From: Streptomyces sp. GSL17-111
GTDB lineage: Bacteria; Actinomycetota; Actinomycetes; Streptomycetales; Streptomycetaceae
NCBI RefSeq assembly: GCF_037911585.1
Contig: NZ_JBAJNS010000001.1
Span: forward strand, 3,156,001 to 3,220,000
Reading direction: 5' to 3'
DNA: 64,000 nucleotides
Position numbers and translations under genes: made by a program. Below are positions 32,359 through 42,368 of the stretch, in pieces. Numbering within the stretch: the stretch's first letter is position 1; each line of letters begins with the position of its first letter. The notes beneath the pieces are model-generated. The model was not told the origin of the DNA and did no database searches. It worked only from the letters and a program-made list of their open reading frames with translations.

Positions 32359-34551
32359 GTGTCGTCCCTCGCGCTGTACCGCCGCTACCGCCCCGAGACC
32401 TTCGCCGAGGTCATCGGGCAGGAGCATGTGACCGCCCCGCTGCAGCAGGCGCTGCGGAACAACCGGGTCAACCACGCCTACCTGTTCAGTGGGCCGCGCG
32501 GGTGCGGAAAGACGACCAGTGCGCGCATCCTGGCGCGCTGCCTGAACTGCGAGCAGGGCCCGACGCCGACGCCGTGCGGGACCTGCCGGTCGTGTGTGGA
32601 CCTGGCGCGCGGGGGCTCGGGCTCCATCGACGTGATCGAGATCGACGCCGCCTCGCACGGTGGCGTCGACGACGCCCGTGAGTTGCGGGAGAAGGCCTTC
32701 TTCGGGCCCGCCGCCAGTCGCTACAAGATCTACATCATCGACGAGGCGCACATGGTGACGCCGGCGGGGTTCAACGCCCTGCTGAAGGTCGTCGAGGAGC
32801 CGCCGGAGCACCTGAAGTTCATCTTCGCCACGACGGAGCCGGAGAAGGTGATCGGCACCATCCGGTCGCGGACCCACCACTACCCGTTCCGCCTGGTGCC
32901 GCCGGGGACGCTGCGTGACTACCTGAGCGAGGTGTGCGGCCGGGAGAGCATCCCGGTCGAGGAGGCCGTGCTGCCGCTGGTGGTGCGGGCCGGCGCCGGG
33001 TCGGTGCGTGACTCGATGTCCGTGATGGACCAGTTGCTGGCCGGTGCCGGTGAGGCGGGTGTGACGTACGCCATGGCCACCGGGCTGCTGGGCTACACCG
33101 ACGCGGCGCTGCTGGACGAGGTGGTCGACGCCTTCGCGGCGGGTGACGGGGCCGCCGCCTTCGGCGTGGTGGACCGGGTGATCGAGGGCGGTCACGACCC
33201 GCGCCGCTTCGTGACGGACCTGCTGGAGCGGCTGCGGGACCTGGTGATCCTCGCCGCTGTGCCGGACGCGGCGGAGAAGGGGCTCATCGAGGCGCCCGAC
33301 GACGTGCTGGAGCGCATGCGGGCCCAGGCCGAGGTGTACGGGGCGGCGGAGCTGAGCCGTGCGGCGGACCTGGTGAACACCGGGCTGACGGAGATGCGCG
33401 GGGCCACGTCGCCCCGGTTGCAGTTGGAGTTGATCTGCGCCCGCGTGCTGCTGCCCGCCGGGTACGGGGACGAGCGGTCCGTGCAGGCCCGGCTGGACCG
33501 GCTGGAACGGGGCGTCGCGGCGGCACCCGGTGCCGTCCCTGCGGCGGGTGGGGCTCCGGCGCCGCAGGCCGCCGCCTACCCGACCCCGGCGGAGCCCCCC
33601 GCGCCGACGCCCGCACCGCACGCCGCCCCGCCCGCGCACGCCGGGCCGCCCGCGCACGCCGCGCCGTCCCCCGCGCCCGAGGCGGAGGCCGGGCCGCCGG
33701 TGCGGGCGGCCGAGGGGGGCCGTCGGCCGGGTGCCTGGCCCACGGCGGCGGGGGCGTCGTCCCCCGCGCCCGCGTCGTCGGCGGCGGCTCCGTCCCCCGC
33801 GCCGTCCGCCCCGCCGTCCGCCCCGCCGCCCGCCGCGCCGGGGGGTGGGGACGTGGCGCAGGTGCAGCAGATGTGGCCGCAGGTGCTGGACGCCGTGAAG
33901 AACCGGCGGAAGGTGACCTGGATGCGGCTCACCGAGTTCGCCCGGGTCAGCGGGTTCGACGGGACGACGCTGCAGCTCGCCTTCCCGAACGCCGGGGCGC
34001 GGGACAGCTTCGCCGGGAGCGGCCACGAGGAGGTGCTGCGCGCGGTCCTGGCCGAGCAGTTCCGGGTGCAGTGGAAGATCGAGGCCGTGGTCGACAGCGG
34101 TGGCGGCGGGGGAGCGGCTGGCGGGGGCCCGGCGTCCCCGGGCAGGCCGCCCTACGCCCAGCAGCCTTCGGCGCAGCAGCCGCCGCAGCCGTCCGGTCAC
34201 CAGCAGCCCTACGGGCAGCAGCCCGGGGCGGGCTACGCGGGGCCCGCCGCGTCGGCGTTCGGCGCGGCGGCGGTGCAGGCCCCGGCGTCCGCCCGGCCCG
34301 CCGGTCCCCAGGGCGCGCACGGCGCCCAGGGCGCGCAGGCGGCGGCACCGGCCCGGGAGCGGCCCGTCCGGCCGGAGCCCGAGGCACCGCGCGCTCCGGA
34401 GGTGCGGCCGCCGGAGCCGCCGCCCGTCCCGGTCGAGGAGGACATCCCCGAGGACGACGATCCGGACCTGGACGAGTCGGCCCTGTCGGGCCACGACCTG
34501 ATCGTGCGGGAACTGGGTGCCACGGTGGTCGAGGAGATCAACCACGAGTGA
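32359..34551 (+). CDS. dnaX: DNA polymerase III gamma/tau subunit
   Basis: A 730-residue clamp-loader ATPase. It begins VSSLALYRRYRPETFAEVIG and carries Walker A GPRGCGKT (45-52), zinc-binding cysteines (Cys64, 73, 76, 79) and the DExx box IYIIDEAHMVTPAGFNALLK near 120. SRC-type sensor motifs are degenerate, as in many gamma subunits. Residues about 385-500 and 610-700 are Ala/Pro/Gln-rich linkers, flanking a C-terminal tau-like domain (VQQMWPQVLDAVKNRRKVTW near 510). The GTG at 32359 gives the family start; there is no obvious ribosome-binding site. The downstream ybaB-recR arrangement is conserved in bacteria. Confidence 0.95.
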   Translation: MSSLALYRRYRPETFAEVIGQEHVTAPLQQALRNNRVNHAYLFSGPRGCGKTTSARILARCLNCEQGPTPTPCGTCRSCVDLARGGSGSIDVIEIDAASHGGVDDARELREKAFFGPAASRYKIYIIDEAHMVTPAGFNALLKVVEEPPEHLKFIFATTEPEKVIGTIRSRTHHYPFRLVPPGTLRDYLSEVCGRESIPVEEAVLPLVVRAGAGSVRDSMSVMDQLLAGAGEAGVTYAMATGLLGYTDAALLDEVVDAFAAGDGAAAFGVVDRVIEGGHDPRRFVTDLLERLRDLVILAAVPDAAEKGLIEAPDDVLERMRAQAEVYGAAELSRAADLVNTGLTEMRGATSPRLQLELICARVLLPAGYGDERSVQARLDRLERGVAAAPGAVPAAGGAPAPQAAAYPTPAEPPAPTPAPHAAPPAHAGPPAHAAPSPAPEAEAGPPVRAAEGGRRPGAWPTAAGASSPAPASSAAAPSPAPSAPPSAPPPAAPGGGDVAQVQQMWPQVLDAVKNRRKVTWMRLTEFARVSGFDGTTLQLAFPNAGARDSFAGSGHEEVLRAVLAEQFRVQWKIEAVVDSGGGGGAAGGGPASPGRPPYAQQPSAQQPPQPSGHQQPYGQQPGAGYAGPAASAFGAAAVQAPASARPAGPQGAHGAQGAQAAAPARERPVRPEPEAPRAPEVRPPEPPPVPVEEDIPEDDDPDLDESALSGHDLIVRELGATVVEEINHE

Positions 34552-34618
34552 GCCGGACGGGACCGCCGTCAAGCACGTAGGCTCGGCACACGACCCGATG
34601 TGCTGAAGGAGCGAGCCC

Positions 34619-34963
34619 GTGTTTCCCGGTGGTGGCGGCCAGGCCGACATGCAGCAGCTGCTGCAGCAGGCCCAGAAGATGCAGCAGGACCTCGCGGCGG
34701 CCCAGCAGGAGCTGGCCGAGACGCCCGTGGAGGGCTCTGCGGGCGGTGGTCTGGTGAAGGCGACGGTGACGGGTGCCGGGGAGCTGACGTCCCTGGTCAT
34801 CGACCCGAAGGCGGTGGACCCGGAGGACACCGAGACGCTGGCGGACCTGGTGCTGGCGGCCGTGCGCGACGCGAACGCGGCGGCGCAGCAGCTCCAGCAG
34901 GACAAGCTGGGCCCGCTCGCGCAGGGTCTGGGCGGCGGCGGCATGCCCGGCCTCCCCTTCTAG
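34619..34963 (+). CDS. YbaB/EbfC-family nucleoid-associated protein
   Basis: A 114-residue DNA-binding nucleoid protein. It begins [20 protein letters not shown] and has the helical middle [20 protein letters not shown] and the core [20 protein letters not shown]. The glycine-rich tail [10 protein letters not shown] is typical of actinobacterial members. GTG 34619 has AAGGAG with 7-base spacing. It sits between dnaX and recR, the usual genomic place for this family, and probably shares a transcript with recR, whose start is 32 bases downstream. Confidence 0.93.
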   Translation: MFPGGGGQADMQQLLQQAQKMQQDLAAAQQELAETPVEGSAGGGLVKATVTGAGELTSLVIDPKAVDPEDTETLADLVLAAVRDANAAAQQLQQDKLGPLAQGLGGGGMPGLPF

Positions 34964-34994
34964 CCGGTACGAGCGAGCGGTACGAGGAGCAGCG

Positions 34995-35594
34995 GTGTAC
35001 GAGGGCGTCGTCCAGGACCTCATCGACGAGCTGGGGCGGCTGCCCGGCGTGGGGCCGAAGAGCGCCCAGCGGATCGCGTTCCACATCCTGCAGGCCGAGC
35101 CGGCCGACGTGCGGCGGCTGGCGAACGCGCTGGCGGAGGTCAAGGCGAAGGTCCGGTTCTGCGAGGTGTGCGGGAACGTCGCCGAGGAGGAGCAGTGCCG
35201 GGTCTGCCGTGATCCGCGCCGCGACCCGTCGGTGATCTGCGTGGTGGAGGAGCCGAAGGACGTCGTCGCGATCGAGCGGACGCGGGAGTTCCGGGGCCGC
35301 TACCACGTGCTGGGCGGCGCGATCAGCCCGATCGAGGGCGTCGGCCCGGACGATCTGCGGATAAGGGAGCTGCTGGCGCGGCTCGCGGACGGCGCCGTCA
35401 CGGAGCTGATCCTGGCCACGGACCCGAACCTGGAGGGTGAGGCCACCGCGACGTACCTGGCCCGGATGGTGTCGTCCATGGGTCTGAAGGTCACGCGGCT
35501 GGCCAGCGGTCTCCCTGTCGGGGGAGACTTGGAGTACGCCGATGAGGTCACGCTGGGGCGGGCCTTCGAGGGGAGAAGGTTGCTCGATGTCTGA
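34995..35594 (+). CDS. recR: Recombination protein RecR
   Basis: A 199-residue RecR of standard length, acting with RecF/RecO in gap repair. It shows the HhH motif [20 protein letters not shown], the four-cysteine zinc finger [16 protein letters not shown] (residues 54-69), and the Toprim domain [19 protein letters not shown] with [20 protein letters not shown] 34995 has GAGGAG with 5-base spacing. Its last 8 bases overlap the start of the DUF5063 gene. Confidence 0.96.
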   Translation: MYEGVVQDLIDELGRLPGVGPKSAQRIAFHILQAEPADVRRLANALAEVKAKVRFCEVCGNVAEEEQCRVCRDPRRDPSVICVVEEPKDVVAIERTREFRGRYHVLGGAISPIEGVGPDDLRIRELLARLADGAVTELILATDPNLEGEATATYLARMVSSMGLKVTRLASGLPVGGDLEYADEVTLGRAFEGRRLLDV

Positions 35595-36291
35595 GACGAC
35601 GCAGACCGGTACGGCGTACGTCGCCGCACGACTGAGTGACGACGCCGCCGATCCGGACGACTTCGCGGTCCAGATCGCCGACCAGGTCGAGAGCTTCATC
35701 CTCGCCGTGACCGAGGTCGCGAAGGGGGACGAGCCGAGCAGCGCGGTGCCCTACCTGCTGCTGGAGGTCTCCCAACTGCTGCTGGCCGGTGGACGCCTCG
35801 GCGCGCACGAGGACATCGTTCCGGACGAGCGGTACGAGCCGGACACGGGTCCCGAGCCGGACGACGTCGACGCCCTGCGGGAGGGGCTGGCGAGGCTGCT
35901 GGACCCGGTCGACGTCTACGCGGAGGTCTTCGACCCCTACGTCCCGCGCAACGCTCCGGTCACCTCCCGCATCTCCGACGACATGGCGGACGTCATCACC
36001 GATCTGCGGCACGGCATGGCGCACTACCGCGCCGGCCGCACGTCGGAGGCGCTGTGGTGGTGGCAGTTCTCGTACCTGTCCAACTGGGGTTCGACGGCGT
36101 CGGCGGCGCTGCGGGCGCTGCAGTCGTTGGTGGCGCACGTCCGGCTGGACACGCCGCTGGGCGAGCTGGACGGGCTGGACACCGACTCGGGTGCGGACGG
36201 CGACGACGGCGAGCTGGAGCGTGAGGCCGGGGCCGTCATGGCGGCGGAGATCGGCGTCCCGCTGGGGATGAAGCCGCACGGCGGGGCCTGA
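35587..36291 (+). CDS. DUF5063-domain protein
   Basis: A 234-residue soluble protein found downstream of recR in actinomycetes, function unknown. The domain covers residues about 22-190 with [41 protein letters not shown] and the Trp-rich [20 protein letters not shown]. The C-terminal section is acidic ([15 protein letters not shown]). The ATG lies within the last codons of recR, so translation is coupled. The conserved neighbourhood suggests a role around recombination or replication, but nothing in the sequence proves it. Confidence 0.88.
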   Translation: MSETTQTGTAYVAARLSDDAADPDDFAVQIADQVESFILAVTEVAKGDEPSSAVPYLLLEVSQLLLAGGRLGAHEDIVPDERYEPDTGPEPDDVDALREGLARLLDPVDVYAEVFDPYVPRNAPVTSRISDDMADVITDLRHGMAHYRAGRTSEALWWWQFSYLSNWGSTASAALRALQSLVAHVRLDTPLGELDGLDTDSGADGDDGELEREAGAVMAAEIGVPLGMKPHGGA

Positions 36292-36450
36292 CGTCCACCG
36301 CTCGCCGCCCCCGCCGCCCCCGCCGCCCCCGCGGCTCACGCGGCTCACGGGAAGACGACGGTGGCGATGAGTTTCCGGCCCTGCGGCCGTCGGTCCGGGT
36401 GAGGGGTGGGAGGAGCCCGCACGACCCTCGGGACGACGGAGGTGGACGGT

Positions 36451-36975
36451 ATGACGGGGATGAAGGAGCCGGCGACGCGTCTGGACGGGCGGTTCAGCTC
36501 ACCGTCGGCGGCGGCGACGGCGTGGTCGGACGCGGCCGAGCGGCTGGAGCGGGCGGAGGTGTTCTGGCTCTCCACCGTGCGGGCCGACGGCCGTCCGCAC
36601 GTCACGCCGCTGATCGCGGTGTGGCTGGACGGCGCCCTGCACTTCTGCACGGGCCCGGTCGAGCAGAAGGCGCGGAACCTGGCGGCGAACCCGCACTGCG
36701 TCCTGACGACGGGCACGAGCGCCCTGGACGCCGGTGAGGACCTGGTGGTGGAGGGCGAGGCCGCCGAGGTGACGGACGAGGACCGGCTGCGGACGCTGGC
36801 CGAGGCCTACGTCGTGAAGTACGGCGAGGAGTGGCGCTTCGACGTCCACGACGGCGCGTTCACCGGTCAGGGCGGCCGGGCGCTGGTCTTCGCGGTGGCG
36901 CCGGTGCGGGCCTTCGGGTTCGCGAAGGGGGAGCCGTTCGGCCAGACGCGGTGGCGGTTCGACGGCGCCGGGTGA
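36451..36975 (+). CDS. Pyridoxamine 5'-phosphate oxidase-like (PNPOx-fold) flavoprotein
   Basis: A 174-residue split-barrel protein. Key segments are FWLSTVRADGRPHVTPLIAVW near residue 42, LHFCTGPVEQKARNLAANPHCVLTTG near 66 and AVAPVRAFGF near 155, matching the FMN or F420-binding PNPOx superfamily. The group includes F420-dependent reductases, heme-degrading proteins and orphan enzymes; the substrate here is unknown. The ATG at 36451 has GGAGG with about 8-base spacing. It is transcribed toward the subtilase gene, and a 17-bp hairpin lies between them. Confidence 0.85.
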   Translation: MTGMKEPATRLDGRFSSPSAAATAWSDAAERLERAEVFWLSTVRADGRPHVTPLIAVWLDGALHFCTGPVEQKARNLAANPHCVLTTGTSALDAGEDLVVEGEAAEVTDEDRLRTLAEAYVVKYGEEWRFDVHDGAFTGQGGRALVFAVAPVRAFGFAKGEPFGQTRWRFDGAG

Positions 36976-37003
36976 CGCGTCCCGGCCCGGCGGGGAACGG
37001 GAG

Positions 37004-37042
37004 CAGGGCCTGCCGGTGCCCCCTCGGCACCGGCAGGCCCTG
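37004..37042. terminator. Perfect 17-bp hairpin between convergent genes
   Basis: CAGGGCCTGCCGGTGCC at 37004-37020 and its exact complement at 37026-37042 enclose a 5-base loop. They lie between the PNPOx-like gene and the end of the subtilase gene. Strong bidirectional terminator. Confidence 0.85.
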
Positions 37043-37069
37043 GTCGTGGCCTGGAGCGGAAGCGACCGT

Positions 37070-38923
37070 TTAGAAGGTCAGGCTCCAGGAGTCGATGTAT
37101 CCGGTGTCGCCGGAGTAGACGTCGGTCACCCGGAGCTTCCAGGTGCCCGCGGCCGCGACCGAGGAGGCGTTGACCGTGTACGTGGCGTTGACGTTGTCGG
37201 CGCTGTCGTAGGAGGCGGTGCTCTTCAGCACGGCGGAGGCGCCGTTGGGAGCGACGATCTCGATCTTCAGGTCGCCCCGGTAGGTGTGCTTGATGTCGAC
37301 GCCGATCCTGAGGTCGGCCGGGGCGGCGCCGCTGAGGCCGGTCACGTCGATCGACGAGGTGGCGGCGTAGCCGTTGTTGTCCGGGATGGTGACGTTGTCC
37401 CCGTTGGTGTACACGCCGTCACCGGGCTCCGGCTCGGGCTCGGGGCCCGGGTCGGTCGGGTCGCCGCCGACGGCGGTGAGGGTGGCCGCCGCGTCGGCGA
37501 GGCCGGAGCCGCAGCCGCCGCTGCACGAGCCGGGCAGGCCGCGCGCGTTGTTCTTGATGGCGGACTCGACGCCGCTCGGGGTGAGCGAGGGGCTCGTCTC
37601 GTACATCAGCGCGGCGAGGCCGGCGATGTGCGGGGCGGCCATGCTGGTGCCCTGGTAGGAGGCGTAGTTCTCGCTGCCGACGCTGCGGGTGCCGTTGTTG
37701 AGCGTGGACCAGATGCCGTTCGCGGAGGAGACGGCCGTCTCACCGCCGGGCGCGGCGATGTCGACGACGCTGCCGTAGTTGGAGTAGCTGGCCCGGTTGC
37801 CCTCGCGGTCGCTGGCGGCGACGCTGATGACGTTGTTGCAGCTCGCCGGGTTGAAGCCCGCGGCGTTGGCGTTGCTGTTGCCGGCGGCGACGACGACCGT
37901 CGTGCCGCGGCTGACGGCGCCGTTGATGGCGTTCTGGGTGCCCTGGTCGCAGCTTCCGCCGCCGCCGAGGCTCATGTTGATGACGTCGGCGGGGTTCGGG
38001 TTGTTCGGCACGCCCTGCACGGAGCCGCCGGAGGACCAGGTGATGGCGTCGATGATGTCGGCGGTGGTGCCGCCGCACTTGCCGAGGACGCGGACGGGCT
38101 GGACGGTCGCCTGGTGCGCGATGCCGGCGATGCCCTTGCCGTTGTCGGCGCTGGCGGCGATGGTGCCGGCGACGTGCGTCCCGTGCCAGGAGTTGTTGGT
38201 GTCGCGGGCGGGGACGGGCTGGCCGTTCGCGTCGGTGCCGCACTCGCCGCGGTTCATCCAGTCGCCCGGGTCGGAGGCGTCGCCGTCGCGGCCGTCGCCG
38301 TCCTGGGCCATCCACGGGTCGGAGATGAAGTCGTAGCCGTCGATGACGTTGGCGGCGAGGTCGGAGTGGGGGACGTAGCCGGTGTCGATGACGGCGACGT
38401 TGACGCCCTCACCGGTGGCCCCGCTCGTCCAGGCGTTCTCGACGTTCATGCCGGCGCGCGACTCGAAGAGGTCCCACTGCTGCGCGTAGTAGGGGTCGTT
38501 CGGGTCGGCCATGGCGAACATGCGGGTGTCCGGGACGACGTAGGCCACGTCCGGGTCGGCCGAGAAGGTCTCGACGACCTCGTCGACGGAGCGCTCGTCG
38601 AGCTCGCCGCCGAGGTCGACGAGGGCGGCGCCCGTCCCCAGCCTGCGGTCGAAGTCCAGGGACTCGCCCGCCTTCTTGCCCTTGGCCCTGGCGTCCTTCT
38701 CGGCCTCGGCGTCGGATGTGGCTTCGGCCGCCTGCGTCGTGTAGCCGACGATGAGGCGCTGGGTGCGCTCGTCGGCGGAGGTCTCCGCGCCGGCCGCGGT
38801 GGGCTGGCTGCTGGGCGCCGCGATCGACGTCGTCACTCCCGTGCCCAGGAGCGCTGCCGTCGTCACCGCCAGGAGGGATATGCGGAGGTGTCTGGAACCG
38901 TTCACGGTGGTGCTGCCTTTCAC
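37070..38923 (-). CDS. Secreted subtilisin-like (S8) serine protease with P-domain
   Basis: A 617-residue preproprotease. A signal peptide (about 1-35, hydrophobic ISLLAVTTAALLGTGVTTSIA) is followed by an inhibitor I9-like propeptide (about 55-135, RLIVGYTTQ and VAYVVPD). The S8 domain has Asp180 in VAVIDTGYV, His247 in SWHGTHVAGT and Ser427 in GTSMAAPHIAG, with oxyanion Asn349. A Pro/Glu-rich linker leads to a C-terminal P/homo-B domain (about 515-617, RGDLKIEIVAPNG, GTWKLRVTDVYSGDTGYIDSWSL). Expected to be extracellular. GTG 38923 has GGAG 8 bases upstream; GTG 38905 is an alternative. Confidence 0.93.
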   Translation of the reverse strand: MKGSTTVNGSRHLRISLLAVTTAALLGTGVTTSIAAPSSQPTAAGAETSADERTQRLIVGYTTQAAEATSDAEAEKDARAKGKKAGESLDFDRRLGTGAALVDLGGELDERSVDEVVETFSADPDVAYVVPDTRMFAMADPNDPYYAQQWDLFESRAGMNVENAWTSGATGEGVNVAVIDTGYVPHSDLAANVIDGYDFISDPWMAQDGDGRDGDASDPGDWMNRGECGTDANGQPVPARDTNNSWHGTHVAGTIAASADNGKGIAGIAHQATVQPVRVLGKCGGTTADIIDAITWSSGGSVQGVPNNPNPADVINMSLGGGGSCDQGTQNAINGAVSRGTTVVVAAGNSNANAAGFNPASCNNVISVAASDREGNRASYSNYGSVVDIAAPGGETAVSSANGIWSTLNNGTRSVGSENYASYQGTSMAAPHIAGLAALMYETSPSLTPSGVESAIKNNARGLPGSCSGGCGSGLADAAATLTAVGGDPTDPGPEPEPEPGDGVYTNGDNVTIPDNNGYAATSSIDVTGLSGAAPADLRIGVDIKHTYRGDLKIEIVAPNGASAVLKSTASYDSADNVNATYTVNASSVAAAGTWKLRVTDVYSGDTGYIDSWSLTF

Positions 38924-39340
38924 AGGCCGGTCTCCGGGCATGGGGAACCGGCAAATGGTGCGGTTCATGACAAGTCGCGCGGTGCCGGCCGTCCGGTGAG
39001 GGTTGGGGGGTTGGGGTGGGGGGTGGCGGCCGAGGGGGGCGCGGGCAGCGGAGGGAGCGCCGGCACGGGTGCACGGGGTGCGTGCGTCCGTACGCGGTGC
39101 CGGGACCGCAGGGTGCCGGTGCGTGCCGTCGTGTTCGACGGCCCCGCCCCGCACGCCCGCTCCCTCCGGGGTGCCCTTGCACGACACCGGTTGGCCGAGC
39201 GCGGTCGCAGCGAATCCCCCGCAGCGGAAGAACGTTCGACCAACCGGTGCCAGGAACCTACGGGCGCACGGCGGACGGGACTATCCGGGGACCGGAACCT
39301 ACGGATACGCAATTAACCCCGGCTTCACCGAGGCGTTGGT
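38924..39340. other. 417-bp non-coding region upstream of the subtilase
   Basis: No gene is apparent. It contains a G-rich run (39001-39030), an inverted repeat CACCGGTTGG (39185-39194) / CCAACCGGTG (39240-39249) and two copies of GGAACCTACGG (39253-39263 and 39294-39304), 41 bp apart. They lie in the subtilase upstream region and may serve regulation. The last bases precede the stop of the LAL regulator. Confidence 0.5.
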
Positions 39341-42193
39341 CTAGTCCTGACCTGCGGTTTCCCCGTCCACGAGGGCCTCACGGGACTCGGCGAGCTCCTG
39401 CCGCGAGGCCGTGCCCAGCTTCCGCATGGCCCGCGCCACGTGCTGCTCGACGGTGCGCGGCGAGAGGTGCAGCGTCGTGGCGATCTCACGGTTGGTCAGG
39501 CCGGAGGACGCCAGCTCCGCCACCTCGCGTTCGCGGGGCGAGAGCTGGTCGCCGTAGGACGGACGGCCGGGCGGACGGCGGCCCTCGGCGGGCTGGTAGG
39601 TGCGCAGCACGGCGCGGGCCCGCGCCGCGTCCCAGGTCGCCCCGAGGTCCGCGAACCGCTGGGCGCACGAGGTCAGCACGGCCCCCGCCCGCGCCTTGAC
39701 GTCCTCGGGCAGCGCGTCGGCGTCCGGCAGCGCGGCGGCGTCGGCGGGCGCGGTGGCGTCGGCCGGGCCGGACGCGGACGCGGCCCCGGCATCACCGGCC
39801 CCGTCCCCCGCGCCCCCCGCGTCACCGGCGGCGGCCTTCAGCACGCAGCGCCCCGCGCCCTCCGCGCACAGCGTCGCGGCGTACGGGCGGGGGAGCGCCG
39901 CGAAGGCCGCCTCCGCCTCCTCGTACAGCGCGGCGGCCTCCGCCGGGCGGCCCGTCGTCTCCGCCAGCACCGCGTGCGTCCACACCGCCGCCGCCGAGGC
40001 CATCGGCGCGTCGCGGTCGGCCAGTTCGGCGGCGAACCGGTCCGCCATCCGGCGCGCCGTCCGCACCTCGCCCGCGAGGGCCATCGCCTCCACGGCCCAC
40101 GGCGCGAGCTCGGCGCCCCACACCCACACGCCCTTCTCGGTCAGCGTCGCCCACCCGGACCGCGCCTCCGCGACGGCCGTGGGCAGGTCCTGCCGGGCCA
40201 GCGCGAGCCGGATCAGCGCCCCCGACGTGGCGGCGGCCAGCGGAGCGGAGGCGTGCTCCCGGGCGGCCGCGTCCTTGCCCGACAGCCACGACAGCGCCCG
40301 CCCCCAGTCGCCCTGGGCGAGGTGCAGCAGCCCGAGCACCATTCGCGCGTCGGCGGCGACGACGGGCATGGCCGAGGTCTTGGCGAGGAACGCCTCGCAC
40401 CGCTCGGGCAGCCCGGCCCACCGGCCCGTCGTCCACTCCAGCAGCAGCCGGGCGCCGAGAGCGGTCTGCTCGGCGTACGGGGCGCCGCTCTTCGCCGACA
40501 TCTCCAGCCCCTCGGACAGCAGCCGCTCCGCCCGCCCGTAGTAGCCGAGCCAGATGGCGGCGTCGGCCGCGTTGCACAACCCGCGCGCCGCCTGCTGCCG
40601 CTGGCGCAGGTCCGGGCTGTCGACGGGCAGCGCCCGCACCTGCTCCCAGCCCTGCGGGTCGCCGTAACACAGCGACACACTGGAGCGGTTGACGGCGACG
40701 GCGGTGCGGATCACCTCGTCCTTGCTGTCGGCCGCCGCCTCCTCCGCCGCCGCCATCCAGCGCAGGTGGATGGCGAGCGTGTGGCCGGGCCAGTACGGCA
40801 TGGCGAGCGAGGACATCGCCCGCGCGGCCAGGGCGGGGCGCAGCTCGCGCAGTTCGGCGGCGGCGCGCTCCAACTCCGCCCACCCCTGCACGCCCATGCC
40901 CACCTGGTTGCACAACAGCAGCCCCAGGTCCAGCCGCATCTCGCCCCGCATGGCGGCGGGCAGCGTCTCGTCCTCGACGATCTGCGCGAGCACGTCCACC
41001 GTCTGGTCCGAGCGCAGACCCACGACGGCGCTGGCCGCCAGCACCGGCGCCAGCCGGGCCCGGGCCGCGTGCGGGACGAGGGGGGAGGCGAGCGTGCGCT
41101 CCAGCAGGCCGATCGCCTCCTGGTGCTTCCCCGCCTCGGCGGCCTGCCGCGCCGCGCGCTCCACGGCGCGCAGCCAGCCGCCGATCCGGCCGCTGGCCCG
41201 GCGGTGGTGGGCGAGCGCGGCCCAGGGGACGGGCTGTCGGCGTTGCAGGACGTCGGCGGCCCGGGCGTGCAGATCCTGCCGGACGGGGCCGGGCAGCGTG
41301 TCGTAGACGGCGGTGGCGGCCAGCGGGACGGGCAGCGTGTACCGGTGGTCGGCGTCCTGCCGCAGCGCGGCACCGGTCAACGCGGTGACGAGGGCGTCGC
41401 GCCCGGCGTGGTCGGCGTCGGAGCCCGTGTCGGTATCGGCGTCGGCGAGCCCCGCCACCGTCAACAGGTCGGCGGCGCCCACCGGTTCGTCCAGGACGGC
41501 CGCCGCCCACACCACCCGGCGCGCCGGTTCGGGGAGCTGTGCCGTGCGGCCCAGCACGAGGTCCGCCAGCCGCACGGGCACCCCGGCGGCGTCCACGTCG
41601 GCGGCCGTGCACGACGGGCGGCCGCCGTCCCGGAGCGCGGCCAGTACGTCCACCACGAACCGGGCCACTCCGCCGGTGCGTTCGTGCAGCCGTGCCACCG
41701 CGTCCGGCGCGCACGTCTCGCCGAGCGTCTCCACGGCCGCCTGCCGTACCTGCTCGCGGCTCCACGGCTCCACGCGGTGCCGCAGCACCGTCAGCTCCGC
41801 CGCGTAGCGCGGGGGAGGGGCGCCCAGCGGCAGGCCGGGGTCGGCCAGTTCCTCGGGCCGGTAGGTGACGACGGCCGCCAGCCAGGGACGGGGGGTCTCC
41901 AGGAGGCCCCGGAGCCGGTCGAGCTCCGCCGCGTCGGCCCGGTGGACGTCGTCGACGAGGAGGAGGACGGGCCCCTCCCCGTCCACCGGCGGCTGCGCCG
42001 GCCGCCGGTCGCCGCAGCGCCACAGGACCGTCGTCGCCCGGGCGGCCTCCGGCAGTTCGGCCAGCCGTGCCGCGAGTCGGCTCTTGCCCGTCCCGGCCCG
42101 CCCCTCGATCAGGACCAGCGTCGGCTCTGAGCTCTCCCCGGTGAGCGTTCGCCGCAGCCGCCGCACCCAGAATTCCTCACGTACCGTGACCAC
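39341..42193 (-). CDS. Large LuxR-family (LAL) ATPase transcriptional regulator
   Basis: A 950-residue LAL-type regulator. The N-terminal AAA/NACHT-like ATPase has Walker A LVLIEGRAGTGKSRLA near residue 36 and Walker B VLLLVDDVHRADAAELDRL near 85. A long helical TPR-like middle (about 350-830) follows. The C-terminal LuxR HTH (about 885-940) reads LSPREREVAELASSGLTNRE, then IATTLHLSPRTVEQHV. LAL proteins often activate secondary metabolism or carbohydrate genes. GTG 42193 has AGGAG with 4-base spacing. An Ala/Gly/Asp-rich insertion lies near 810-850. It is divergent from an RsbW-like ATPase gene and may control it (inference). Confidence 0.9.
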   Translation of the reverse strand: MVTVREEFWVRRLRRTLTGESSEPTLVLIEGRAGTGKSRLAARLAELPEAARATTVLWRCGDRRPAQPPVDGEGPVLLLVDDVHRADAAELDRLRGLLETPRPWLAAVVTYRPEELADPGLPLGAPPPRYAAELTVLRHRVEPWSREQVRQAAVETLGETCAPDAVARLHERTGGVARFVVDVLAALRDGGRPSCTAADVDAAGVPVRLADLVLGRTAQLPEPARRVVWAAAVLDEPVGAADLLTVAGLADADTDTGSDADHAGRDALVTALTGAALRQDADHRYTLPVPLAATAVYDTLPGPVRQDLHARAADVLQRRQPVPWAALAHHRRASGRIGGWLRAVERAARQAAEAGKHQEAIGLLERTLASPLVPHAARARLAPVLAASAVVGLRSDQTVDVLAQIVEDETLPAAMRGEMRLDLGLLLCNQVGMGVQGWAELERAAAELRELRPALAARAMSSLAMPYWPGHTLAIHLRWMAAAEEAAADSKDEVIRTAVAVNRSSVSLCYGDPQGWEQVRALPVDSPDLRQRQQAARGLCNAADAAIWLGYYGRAERLLSEGLEMSAKSGAPYAEQTALGARLLLEWTTGRWAGLPERCEAFLAKTSAMPVVAADARMVLGLLHLAQGDWGRALSWLSGKDAAAREHASAPLAAATSGALIRLALARQDLPTAVAEARSGWATLTEKGVWVWGAELAPWAVEAMALAGEVRTARRMADRFAAELADRDAPMASAAAVWTHAVLAETTGRPAEAAALYEEAEAAFAALPRPYAATLCAEGAGRCVLKAAAGDAGGAGDGAGDAGAASASGPADATAPADAAALPDADALPEDVKARAGAVLTSCAQRFADLGATWDAARARAVLRTYQPAEGRRPPGRPSYGDQLSPREREVAELASSGLTNREIATTLHLSPRTVEQHVARAMRKLGTASRQELAESREALVDGETAGQD

Positions 42194-42368
42194 GCCGCTC
42201 CTGACCGCTGCTCGTCCGGGCTCCCGGCTTTCTTTACGTATCCGTACTTCAGTTTGCACTGATTGTTCGGACGGGGAACGGCCGTCAGCGTGGAATTCAC
42301 GAGTAGTCCAGCCCGCCGACTCCCGGGCGCAGACTACGGACAGCGGACCGAGTGTGCAGGAGAGCCGC

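Noticed and set aside
33530..34450. Repeats in dnaX as a separate element
   Set aside because: They are Ala/Pro/Gln-coding linkers of the tau region, in frame with the gene.
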